Program-made: the position numbers and the translations under genes
The notes under the pieces: generated by a model
The model's input: the letters and a program-made list of their open reading frames with translations, nothing else
What the model was told of the DNA's origin: nothing
Database searches by the model: none
Assembly (NCBI GenBank): GCA_902491895.1
Contig: CABUJH010000047.1
Location: forward strand, 1 to 14,564
DNA length: 14,564 nucleotides
Source of the DNA: an uncultured Collinsella sp.
GTDB lineage: Bacteria > Actinomycetota > Coriobacteriia > Coriobacteriales > Coriobacteriaceae
Reading direction: 5' to 3'
Shown: in pieces, positions 7,027-13,397 of the stretch
How positions within the stretch are numbered: the first letter of the stretch is position 1
Layout: every line of letters starts with the position of its first letter

Positions 7027-7356
7027 CTATGTCGCACATGGGGACTGATTCCGGAACTCCTCCGGGGTCAGTCCCTTTTGCGTAACCCGCCTCCTCTTGT
7101 TCCAGTGAACGGTATAGGCTTCGAGGTCCCGCTTGAACTCCTCGAAGCTCCGCCACGTTCGGTTCCTGTAGAACTCGTCCTTCAGGCGCTCGGGCAGCAG
7201 CTCCGTCGCATGAGCTTGCCCTCGCACGCCGCTGGCCCCGGCCGGGTCCGGGCACCCTTCGGCCTCCCGCCGGCCTTCGGCGCGCCCGTACCCCCTGTCG
7301 CAAAGCTCTGCTGCAAGAGTCCTCAGCGTGGCGTCGTGCCTGACTCTCCCGTCCAT
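7027..7356 (-). pseudogene. IS3-family transposase fragment (N-terminal leader joined to OrfB C-terminus)
   Basis: A 109-residue open frame on the minus strand. Residues about 58-106 (RLKDEFYRNRTW, FEEFKRDLEAY, HWNKRR, KGLTPEEFRNQS) match the C-terminal end of IS3-type OrfB integrases. The TE at 51-52 may be the last acidic residue of the DDE triad. The first 25 residues (MDGRVRHDATLRTLAAELCDRGYG) look like the beginning of an OrfA helix-turn-helix protein, and the middle does not resemble either. The first two DDE aspartates are gone, so it cannot be an active transposase. Most likely an internal deletion fused the two ends. Adjacent frames hold nothing transposase-like. Confidence 0.75.
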
Positions 7357-7362
7357 AAAGAA

Positions 7363-7396
7363 GCCCCCATTTCTAATGTTCAAGAAATGAGGGGGC
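7363..7396 (-). promoter_or_regulatory. Hairpin over the transposase-fragment ribosome binding site
   Basis: Arms GCCCCC-ATTTCT (7363-7374) and AGAAAT-ga-GGGGGC (7383-7396) pair around an eight-base loop. On the minus strand the G-run that could serve as ribosome binding site lies in the stem, seven bases before the ATG at 7356, and TTCTTT follows. It can act as a weak terminator or hide the start. IS elements often protect themselves from read-through in this way. It may also stop transcripts from the rRNA methyltransferase gene. Confidence 0.5.
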
Positions 7397-7409
7397 GGTT
7401 CAATTTCGG

Positions 7410-7457
7410 GACGGGGATTAAATAATCATTCGGAGCAAATTTATTATTATCCCCGTC
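7410..7457. repeat. AT-rich hairpin near the IS remnant end
   Basis: GACGGGGAT (7410-7418) is the exact reverse complement of ATCCCCGTC (7449-7457), and the inner TAAATAAT/ATTATT bases extend the stem to about 15 pairs with a two-base bulge. No T-run follows on either strand. It lies between the transposase remnant and the 3' end of the minus-strand methyltransferase gene. Confidence 0.6.
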
Positions 7458-7494
7458 TCAGAAAAATCATCGGGCGTGGTCTTGGGCAAACAGT

Positions 7495-8808
7495 CTAGTT
7501 GCGCCTAAGGTGGACGACGGTCTCGCAGTGGAAGGTTTGTGGGAACAGGTCGACTGGCGTGATCTTTACGGGGGAGAAGGTACCTTCTTCGACAAAGCGT
7601 TTGAGATCGCGCGCCAGGGTGGTCGGGTCGCAGCTCACGTAGGCGACATCGCGGGCACTCGTGCTGGCGATAAGGTCGATCGCCTCGGGGGCGAGGCCTG
7701 CGCGCGGCGGGTCGACCACCAAGATGTCGGCATCCTGGTCGGGGAACTCGCGCACCGCGTCTCCGCCAATGACGTCGACGTTATCAAGCTTGTTGATTTC
7801 CAGGTTACGGCGCAGGTCGCGCACAGCGGGGCCGTAGGCCTCGACGGCGGCGACAAAGTCGCAGCGGCGGGCGAGCGGCAGGGTAAAGGTGCCGGCACCG
7901 CAGTACAGGTCCACGGCAAGCTCGTCTTCCTGCGGGTCGAGCGCTTCCATGACAAGCTCGATCAAAATCTCGGCACCCTTGGTGTTGACCTGAAAAAAAG
8001 ACGGGGCAGACAAGCGCATCTGACCCTCGGCGATATTCTCGGTCCATGAGCCCTCTCCGGCGAGCATTTCGACCTTGGAGACACGGCGGGCCTTCTTTTC
8101 GCCCTTGCTCATCACGCGCACGATGCTCGTGGGATGAGTGGCGTCCGCCAGCACGCGGGAGACCTGCGAGCGCGGAAAAGAGCCTGTGGGCGTCCAGAGT
8201 GCGACCTCGAGTGCCTTGGTGCGGCGCGATGCGCGAATGCCCACGCGTTCGAGTCCCAAGTCATGGCTGCCGCTTAGATAGTTGAGTGCGCCGACGACCG
8301 ATTTGAGTGCCTTCGGGAAGCGCTTATCGAACAGCGGACACATATCGACGGTCACGATTTTGCTGGGGTCGACACCGTGCATGCCAAGGCGCACGCGACC
8401 GTTGACGACGGTCGGTTCGAGCTCGATCTTGTTGCGGTAGCCCCAGTCGTCCTTGGTGTGGCAGATGGGCTGTACCAACTCATCGACCTGCTCAGGAGCG
8501 AACTTGCCGATGCGCTCGAGCGTGGAGCGCAGGTTTTGCTCCTTGGCGGCGAGCTGTGCCGTGCGTGAGAGATTGCCCCACGAGCAGCCGCCGCAGATGC
8601 CCACGAAGGGGCAGGGAGGCTGAATGCGATCGGGGCTTGGCTCCAGAATCTCGGTGGTGCGGGCGCGCATGAACGACTTGCCGTCCTGTACGACCTCGGC
8701 CTCGACGGTGTCGCCTGCCACGGCACCCTGCACAAAGACGGCCTTGCCGTTGTCGGCGTGCGCCAGCCCGTCGGCGCCGTAGGTCATCGATTCTATAGTG
8801 AGCTTCAT
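7495..8808 (-). CDS. rlmD: 23S rRNA (uracil-C5)-methyltransferase, RumA/RlmD family
   Basis: 437 aa from the chosen start. It transfers a methyl group from S-adenosylmethionine to C5 of a 23S rRNA uracil (U1939-type in E. coli; related enzymes can also do U747). Domains: an N-terminal TRAM-like beta barrel (about 1-55); an iron-sulfur motif C66-x5-C72-x2-C75 with C157 as fourth ligand; and a C-terminal Rossmann methyltransferase with the SAM motif DLYCGAGTF (300-308). The nucleophile is C393 in YVSCDPTTLARD, with E429 in HCETVV as base and Q273 in FFQVN. The frame is open 12 codons further, but the ATG at 8808 starts the TRAM domain (MKLTIESMTYG) and has AGGCAGGA just upstream; the upstream ATGs lack a Shine-Dalgarno. 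It follows ppk1 on the same strand after a strong terminator. Exact target uracil not determinable. Confidence 0.93.
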   Translation of the reverse strand: MKLTIESMTYGADGLAHADNGKAVFVQGAVAGDTVEAEVVQDGKSFMRARTTEILEPSPDRIQPPCPFVGICGGCSWGNLSRTAQLAAKEQNLRSTLERIGKFAPEQVDELVQPICHTKDDWGYRNKIELEPTVVNGRVRLGMHGVDPSKIVTVDMCPLFDKRFPKALKSVVGALNYLSGSHDLGLERVGIRASRRTKALEVALWTPTGSFPRSQVSRVLADATHPTSIVRVMSKGEKKARRVSKVEMLAGEGSWTENIAEGQMRLSAPSFFQVNTKGAEILIELVMEALDPQEDELAVDLYCGAGTFTLPLARRCDFVAAVEAYGPAVRDLRRNLEINKLDNVDVIGGDAVREFPDQDADILVVDPPRAGLAPEAIDLIASTSARDVAYVSCDPTTLARDLKRFVEEGTFSPVKITPVDLFPQTFHCETVVHLRRN

Positions 8809-8854
8809 ATTCCTGCCTGTCATTCGCGTTGTTGTTCGCACCATGGTAGCAGGG

Positions 8855-8898
8855 AAAAGCGCCCCGCATCCGAGGCTTTCCTCAAATGCGGGGCGCTT
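8855..8898 (-). terminator. Intrinsic terminator of ppk1
   Basis: Perfect 13-base stem: AAGCGCCCCGCAT (8857-8869 on plus) with ATGCGGGGCGCTT (8886-8898). A nested GAGG/CCTC pair sits in the loop. Read on the minus strand the 3' arm runs into TTTT (8855-8858). It starts 24 bases past the ppk1 stop. It separates ppk1 from the methyltransferase gene, which therefore needs its own promoter or read-through. Confidence 0.85.
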
Positions 8899-8919
8899 CT
8901 ACAAACTGCTTCTACAAAC
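8896..8919. repeat. Short tandem duplication between ppk1 and its terminator
   Basis: CTTCTACAAAC occurs twice (8896-8906 and 8909-8919) with a 13-base period, exact in both copies. The first copy overlaps the base of the terminator stem. Probably a small slippage duplication. Confidence 0.6.
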
Positions 8920-8921
8920 GA

Positions 8922-11501
8922 CTATTTCGTCTTGCCGGTAATGAGCGTCTTAAGACCCAGGCCGATCAGACCCAGGCCCATGCGCACGCGACCGGGGCGA
9001 TGGCGCTCGATGGCCTTGGTCTTGCCGGCGGGCTTATCGCGACGGGCACTCGTCCCGGGTGCGGACTTGGTGACCTGCGGCTCGGGCTGAGGTGCAGGTG
9101 CAGGCTCGGGCTCAATGACGGTCGCCTGGACCTCTTGGACCTTGGGCGTGGCCGGCTGCGGATCAGGAGCTGGGGCGGGCTTTGCCTCGGCGGCGGGCTC
9201 CGGAGTCGCGGTAGCGGGCTCGGGCGCTTTCTCCATGGCGGGCTCTGCGGCAGCCTCGGGCTCATTCACCGGGGGAGCTGCAACCACTTCCGGTTTGGCA
9301 GCTGCCCCATGTTCAACCTCGGCCTGGATAGCTTCTTCGGCCACGCGTTCCTTCTCCTGTGCGCGCTGCTGCGCGGCGGCCTCGGCGTTGCGATACGCGC
9401 GCTCCAGCAGAGCTTCCTGCGAGTTGAAGGGTTTCTCGTCCTCTTTGCGCTCAACCGGAACCCAGGTGCCGCCACTCGTCAGGCTGCGTGCCTTCACGTT
9501 GTCGCGCAGCTGCATTCCCATGTACTCGTGCACCAGGGCGCGGCAGGTGGGGTCGAGCACGGGGAAGGCGATCTCCACGCGGTGCTCGGTGTTGCGCGTC
9601 ATCATGTCTGCCGAGCTCAGGTAGATCATGTCCGAGTCCACGCCAAAGGCATAGACGCGCGCATGCTCCAAAAAACGTCCGACGATGGAGCGCACGTGCA
9701 CGTTCTCGGTCTTGCCCGGAATACCGGGCTTGAGACACGAGATGCCGCGGATGATCATGTCTACGCGCACACCGGCACACGATGCCTCGGCGATCTTATC
9801 GATAACCTCGCGGTCGGTCAGCGAGTTGAGCTTAAAGAACACGCGGGCGGGCTCGCCGACAAGGGCGCGCTGAATCTCGCGGTCCAGGCCGCGCATGATG
9901 AGCGGTTTCAGTCCGGCGGGCGCCACGCCCAGGAAGCGGTAGTCGCCGCGCAGGTTGCCCAGCGACAGGTTGCGGAAGAACAGGTTGGCGTCCTCGCCGA
10001 TACCGGGATGGGCGGTCATGAGCATAAAGTCACTGTAGAGCTTGGCCGTCTTCTCGTTAAAGTTGCCGGTGCCCAACAGCGTGAGACGGGTGAGCGCCAT
10101 GCCCTCACGATAGGTGAGCTGGCAGATCTTGGAGTGGCACTTAAAGCCCTCGGAGCCGTAGATAACGGTGCAGCCGGCCTCTTCCAGACGTTCGGCCCAC
10201 TCGATGTTGTTCTGCTCGTCAAAGCGTGCGCGGAGCTCCATGAGCACCGTGACCTCTTTGCCGTTTTCGGCAGCATCGATGAGCGACTCGCACAGGCGGC
10301 TTTGTTTGGCCACGCGGTAGAGCGTGATGCGCAGCGAGATGCACTCGGGGTCGTAGGCTGCTTCGTGCACCAGGTCCAGGAACGGATTCATGGCCTCGTA
10401 GGGATAAAAGAGCAGCTTGTCGCCCTGCAGCACTTGCTCGCGAATGGAGCGGGACATATCGATGGCGGGGTTGGGCTGCGGCTTAAACGGCGTAAAGAGC
10501 AGCTCGTTGCGTAGATGCTCGGGAATCTTGCCCTCAATGCCAAAGACGTAGCTCAGGTCAAGGGGGATATCGCAGGTAAAGACCGAGCGGCGAGAAAGCT
10601 CGAGCGCCTTGCGGATGGTCTTGAGCGTTGGCTTTTCGAGGGAGCCCGATACGGCGAGCACCACCGGCTGCAGGCGCAAGCGCTTCTTGAGGATGCGCTT
10701 CATGTGCTGGCGGTAATCCTCTTCCTCCTCGACGCCCTCGCCGTCCGGGTCGATATCGGCATTACGGGTGACGCGGATCAGCGCGCGATCCAGCGGCTTA
10801 TAGGAGCCAAAGCAGCTATCCAGGCAGGCGAGGATGACGTCCTCGAGCAAGATGTAGGAGTAGGTGCCGGTGGGCGAGGGGATCTCGACCACGCGGTTCA
10901 TCGAGGCGGGAATCTCGATAAGGCCCAGCAGACTCTCCTCGTCGGTGACGCCGTCCAGGCCACAAGCCAGATAGAGCGCGCCGTTGCGCAGGTTGGGGAA
11001 GGGGTGGCGCGGGTCAATGACCAACGGTGAGATGACCGGCGACACGTAGGCTTGGAAGTAGCGGGTTACAAAGGTGCGCTCCTCGGGCGTAAGCGAATCG
11101 ATGCGGGCGCGGTGAACGCCCAGAGCATCAAGCTTGTCCTCGATGCTCTTAAAGATGGACTCCCAACGGGTAAGGAGCCCGGGCAGCTCTTCCATGACGG
11201 CATCGACCTGTTCTGAGGCGGTCATATTGCTCTTGTTGTCGACAGGCTGTTTTTTGAGCTCCGCCAGATCGGACAGGCCGCCCACGCGCACCATAAGGAA
11301 TTCGTCGAGGTTGGACTCGAAAATCGACACGAACTTTAGACGCTCGAACAGCGGAACGGTCTCGTCGAAGGCTTCGTCAAGCACGCGGTTGTCAAAGCGC
11401 AGCCAGCTAAGCTCTCGGTTTTGCGTGTACGAGAAGTCGCGCGGCGGCTTGCGCAGTTTGGCGGCCTTTTGCTTCTTTTCGATTTTGCTCGGCATATGCA
11501 T
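8922..11501 (-). CDS. ppk1: Polyphosphate kinase 1 with long C-terminal extension
   Basis: 859 aa. PPK1 reversibly polymerises the gamma-phosphate of ATP into polyphosphate. The core (about 1-690) is the usual PPK1 length: N-domain start with NRELSWLRFDNRVLDEA (28-44), the FPYEAMNPF block near 366-374, phospho-acceptor histidine H456 in FKCHSKIC, the GTGNFNEKTA loop (477-486) and second conserved histidine H613 in FLEHARVYAF. After the core come a charged Ala/Glu/Gln helical stretch (about 694-736), a Pro/Ala/Glu-rich low-complexity stretch (about 737-825), and an arginine- and lysine-flanked glycine/leucine-rich end (GRVRMGLGLIGLGLKTLI). The extension is in frame with unbroken codons and reaches a clean stop before the terminator. 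Start: ATG at 11501 or 11495; GGA with nine-base spacing favours 11495 slightly. It is divergent from arcA. Core identity is certain; the role of the tail is unknown. Confidence 0.96.
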   Translation of the reverse strand: MHMPSKIEKKQKAAKLRKPPRDFSYTQNRELSWLRFDNRVLDEAFDETVPLFERLKFVSIFESNLDEFLMVRVGGLSDLAELKKQPVDNKSNMTASEQVDAVMEELPGLLTRWESIFKSIEDKLDALGVHRARIDSLTPEERTFVTRYFQAYVSPVISPLVIDPRHPFPNLRNGALYLACGLDGVTDEESLLGLIEIPASMNRVVEIPSPTGTYSYILLEDVILACLDSCFGSYKPLDRALIRVTRNADIDPDGEGVEEEEDYRQHMKRILKKRLRLQPVVLAVSGSLEKPTLKTIRKALELSRRSVFTCDIPLDLSYVFGIEGKIPEHLRNELLFTPFKPQPNPAIDMSRSIREQVLQGDKLLFYPYEAMNPFLDLVHEAAYDPECISLRITLYRVAKQSRLCESLIDAAENGKEVTVLMELRARFDEQNNIEWAERLEEAGCTVIYGSEGFKCHSKICQLTYREGMALTRLTLLGTGNFNEKTAKLYSDFMLMTAHPGIGEDANLFFRNLSLGNLRGDYRFLGVAPAGLKPLIMRGLDREIQRALVGEPARVFFKLNSLTDREVIDKIAEASCAGVRVDMIIRGISCLKPGIPGKTENVHVRSIVGRFLEHARVYAFGVDSDMIYLSSADMMTRNTEHRVEIAFPVLDPTCRALVHEYMGMQLRDNVKARSLTSGGTWVPVERKEDEKPFNSQEALLERAYRNAEAAAQQRAQEKERVAEEAIQAEVEHGAAAKPEVVAAPPVNEPEAAAEPAMEKAPEPATATPEPAAEAKPAPAPDPQPATPKVQEVQATVIEPEPAPAPQPEPQVTKSAPGTSARRDKPAGKTKAIERHRPGRVRMGLGLIGLGLKTLITGKTK

Positions 11502-11512
11502 CTGTCCGTTCA

Positions 11513-11527
11513 GTCCCCGCAGGGGAC
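11513..11527 (-). promoter_or_regulatory. Short GC hairpin in the ppk1 leader
   Basis: GTCCCC (11513-11518) and GGGGAC (11522-11527) form a six-base perfect stem with a three-base loop, about 12 bases ahead of the ppk1 start, at or just after the predicted transcription start. Confidence 0.5.
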
Positions 11528-11530
11528 GGT

Positions 11531-11559
11531 AGCCTAACTCTAATTCACTATTGTCTCAA
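11531..11559 (-). promoter_or_regulatory. Candidate ppk1 promoter
   Basis: On the minus strand TTGAGA (11554-11559) then 17 bases then TAGGCT (11531-11536). The -35 is good (5/6), the -10 weak. It would start transcription about 20-25 bases before the ppk1 ATG. Confidence 0.35.
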
Positions 11560-11665
11560 TTTAGTCGACCACTGGCACGGACGTATCGCGTGAACGGTAT
11601 CTTTACCTACTTCTTACGCTGACAAGTCATAGGACTGACGCCCTGCTCGTTCGCAAACGATCCAT

Positions 11666-11688
11666 ATCCTCACTCAACTGGTGAGAAT
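11666..11688. promoter_or_regulatory. Dyad in the ppk1-arcA region (possible operator)
   Basis: ATCCTCAC (11666-11673) and GTGAGAAT (11681-11688) are inverted repeats with one mismatch and a seven-base centre. The arms face inward as TCAC...GTGA, the reverse of the CRP/FNR-type TGTGA...TCACA order, so it is not a standard CRP site. Confidence 0.4.
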
Positions 11689-11822
11689 CTATGAATAAGA
11701 ATGATAGTAAGCTGAATATAATCGAATGTAGGTCGAATCGAGGACAAGCGTCATTTATATGCAGAAAACCGTTTTCACTATGCAATTTTGAATCATGGAT
11801 AACTTTGAGTGTTCAAGCTTGA

Positions 11823-11853
11823 TTTCCTAGAAAAATAACGTTTACCTAGGAAA
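11823..11853. promoter_or_regulatory. Spaced dyad upstream of arcA (possible operator)
   Basis: TTTCCTAG (11823-11830) and CTAGGAAA (11846-11853) are perfect eight-base inverted repeats, 15 bases apart, about 200 bases before arcA. The centre-to-centre spacing of about two helical turns would suit a dimeric regulator. It does not fit the E. coli-type ARG box. Confidence 0.45.
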
Positions 11854-11962
11854 ATCTGCTTTACAAAACTGAAGTGCATCATGGGAAATCATATGCGATA
11901 TACCGTTCATCGTACTTTGCTGACCGTTCGGGGGCGAGGTAGCATTACGAATGGAATTTGGA

Positions 11963-11968
11963 TATAAC
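11963..11968 (+). promoter_or_regulatory. Possible arcA -10 element
   Basis: TATAAC (11963-11968) is the best -10-like hexamer near arcA. The region 17-18 bases upstream (TAGCAT) is a poor -35, which would fit an activator-dependent promoter. A start near 11975 would include both leader hairpins in the mRNA. Confidence 0.3.
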
Positions 11969-11984
11969 TAGAGCTGTCAGCAAG

Positions 11985-12034
11985 CAGCGTCCCATATGGA
12001 GGGGCGCTGATACATTCGGCCAGTAAGGCCCGAA
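11985..12034 (+). promoter_or_regulatory. Two leader hairpins upstream of arcA
   Basis: First: CAGCGTCCC (11985-11993) pairs over all nine bases with GGGGCGCTG (12001-12009, one G-U), loop of seven. Second: TTCGGCC (12015-12021) with GGCCCGAA (12027-12034), one bulge. They stop just before the AAAGGTAGGAGG ribosome-binding region, leaving it open. Likely a stabilising or regulatory 5' leader. Confidence 0.5.
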
Positions 12035-12050
12035 AGAAAGGTAGGAGGCC

Positions 12051-13292
12051 ATGACGAAAGGTCTGCACGTGCCTTCCGAGATCGGCAAGCTCAGGAAGGT
12101 CTGCCTGCACCGTCCCGGCGACGAGCTCCTCAACCTGCCGCCCGACGAGCTCGAGCGACTCCTGTTCGACGACGTCCCGTTCCTGGAGGTCGCGCAGCAG
12201 GAGCACGACACCTTCGCCCAGATCCTGAGGGACCAGGGCGTCGAGGTGCTCTACCTCGAGAACCTCGTCGCCGAGGTGTTCGACCAGGTCCCCGGCGCCC
12301 GCGCCGAGTTCACCGACCAGTACATCGCCGAGGCCGGCATCCGCGGCCAGCACATGCCGCAGATCGTCCGCGAGAAGCTGGACTCCATCGAGGACAACCT
12401 CGAGTTCGTCAAGAAGACCATGGCCGGCATGACCAAGGCCGAGATCGACATGCCCCTCACGGCGTCCACGACCCTCGACTCCCTGGTCAACTCCGAGTCC
12501 GAGTCCGACCTGATCATCGACCCGATGCCCAACCTCTACTTCACCCGCGACCCGTTCGCGGTCGTCGGCGAGGGCGTCAACCTCAACCGCATGTACTCGG
12601 TCACCCGCAACCGCGAGACCCTGTACGGCAAGTACGTCTTCAAGTACCACCCCGACTACAAGGACGTCTCCCTGTACTTCCGCCGCGACTGCCAGTTCCA
12701 CACCGAGGGCGGCGACGTGCTGAACATCAACGAGAAGACCCTCGCCGTCGGCATCTCCCAGCGCACCCAGGCCGCCGCTATCGACGTCATGGCCCAGAAC
12801 ATCTTCTGGAACTCCGACTCCAAGGTCGAGCGCATCCTTGCCTTCGACATCCCGGTCTCGCGCGCCTTCATGCACCTCGACACGGTCTTCACCCAGATCG
12901 ACGTCGATAAGTTCACGATCCACCCCGCCATCATGGGCACCCTGCGCGTCTACGAGCTGACCGCCGGCAAGAACCCGGGCGACGTGAACATCCGCCTGAT
13001 CGAGGACACCCTCGAGCACGTCCTGGAGGACGCCACCGGCGTCGACCAGGTCAAGCTGATCCCCTGCGGCGGCGGCGACCCGATCGCGGCCTCCCGCGAG
13101 CAGTGGAACGACGGCTCCAACACCCTGTGCGTCGAGCCCGGCAAGATCTGCGTCTACGCCCGCAACACCGTCACCAACGACGTGCTGTACAAGGAGGGCC
13201 TGGACCTTCTCGTCGTGCCCTCCGCCGAGCTCTCCCGCGGCCGCGGCGGCCCGCGCTGCATGAGCATGCCCTTCTGGCGCGAGGACCTCTAA
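12051..13292 (+). CDS. arcA: Arginine deiminase
   Basis: 413 aa, full length. It hydrolyses L-arginine to citrulline and ammonia, the first step of the arginine deiminase pathway, in the cytoplasm. Catalytic residues are all visible: D167 in YFTRDPF, E219 in FHTEGGD, H275 and D277 in AFMHLDTVFTQ, and the nucleophile C403 in GRGGPRCMSMPFWRED. The H275-C403 distance of 128 residues equals that of the Pseudomonas aeruginosa enzyme (H278-C406). ATG at 12051 lies behind AAAGGTAGGAGG; AGGAGG itself is only two bases from the ATG, so the upstream AAGG may be the part used. Codons are almost all C- or G-ended, as expected of a highly expressed gene, which also leaves a very long open antisense frame. 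arcB follows after 105 bases containing two hairpins. Confidence 0.98.
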   Translation: MTKGLHVPSEIGKLRKVCLHRPGDELLNLPPDELERLLFDDVPFLEVAQQEHDTFAQILRDQGVEVLYLENLVAEVFDQVPGARAEFTDQYIAEAGIRGQHMPQIVREKLDSIEDNLEFVKKTMAGMTKAEIDMPLTASTTLDSLVNSESESDLIIDPMPNLYFTRDPFAVVGEGVNLNRMYSVTRNRETLYGKYVFKYHPDYKDVSLYFRRDCQFHTEGGDVLNINEKTLAVGISQRTQAAAIDVMAQNIFWNSDSKVERILAFDIPVSRAFMHLDTVFTQIDVDKFTIHPAIMGTLRVYELTAGKNPGDVNIRLIEDTLEHVLEDATGVDQVKLIPCGGGDPIAASREQWNDGSNTLCVEPGKICVYARNTVTNDVLYKEGLDLLVVPSAELSRGRGGPRCMSMPFWREDL

Positions 13293-13304
13293 GTCTTTCC
13301 GTTT

Positions 13305-13352
13305 CCGGTGCGGTCCCCCTACAACCGCACCGGCTTCGCCCGTTAAACGGGC
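13305..13352 (+). promoter_or_regulatory. Pair of hairpins between arcA and arcB
   Basis: CCGGTGCGGT (13305-13314) pairs perfectly with ACCGCACCGG (13324-13333). Five bases later GCCCGTT (13338-13344) pairs with AACGGGC (13346-13352). Neither is followed by a T-run, so they are unlikely to be efficient intrinsic terminators. They may protect the arcA mRNA 3' end or set the arcA:arcB ratio by processing or partial termination. Confidence 0.6.
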
Positions 13353-13397
13353 AACACTAATACTTACGTAATTCATTTCTTCGAAAGGAATCGAACC

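Larger units (their letters stand above)
7007..7460 (-). mobile_element. Internally deleted IS3-family element (remnant)
   Basis: A roughly 450-base unit around a transposase fragment on the minus strand. Candidate imperfect terminal inverted repeats are TGGACGGGTCAATTA (7007-7021, plus) and TGAGACGGGGATAATAA (7460-7444, read on minus). Full IS3 elements are about 1.2-1.5 kb, so most of orfA and orfB is missing. The ends are tentative because a third GGACGGGG-like copy lies inside (7409 onward). Flanking target duplications are not evident. Confidence 0.6.
11528..12050. other. AT-rich divergent control region between ppk1 and arcA
   Basis: 523 bases without a convincing gene and visibly richer in A+T than either neighbour, especially 11660-11970. 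It holds the ppk1 promoter at the left, the arcA leader at the right and several dyads in between: 11666-11688, 11764-11776 (GAAAAC/GTTTTC), 11805-11816 (TTGA-N4-TCAA), 11813-11822 (TCAAGCTTGA) and 11823-11853. A 43-codon open frame at 11691-11822 is not convincing as a gene. Confidence 0.7.

Noticed and set aside
8886..10514. A 542-residue plus-strand open frame opposite ppk1
   Set aside because: Antisense shadow of PPK1 with compositional bias only; no domain or start signal.
11805..11816. An FNR-type site (TTGA-N4-TCAA)
   Set aside because: The FNR consensus is TTGAT-N4-ATCAA (14 bases). Here the half-sites are one base shorter on each side, so it is kept only as a dyad.
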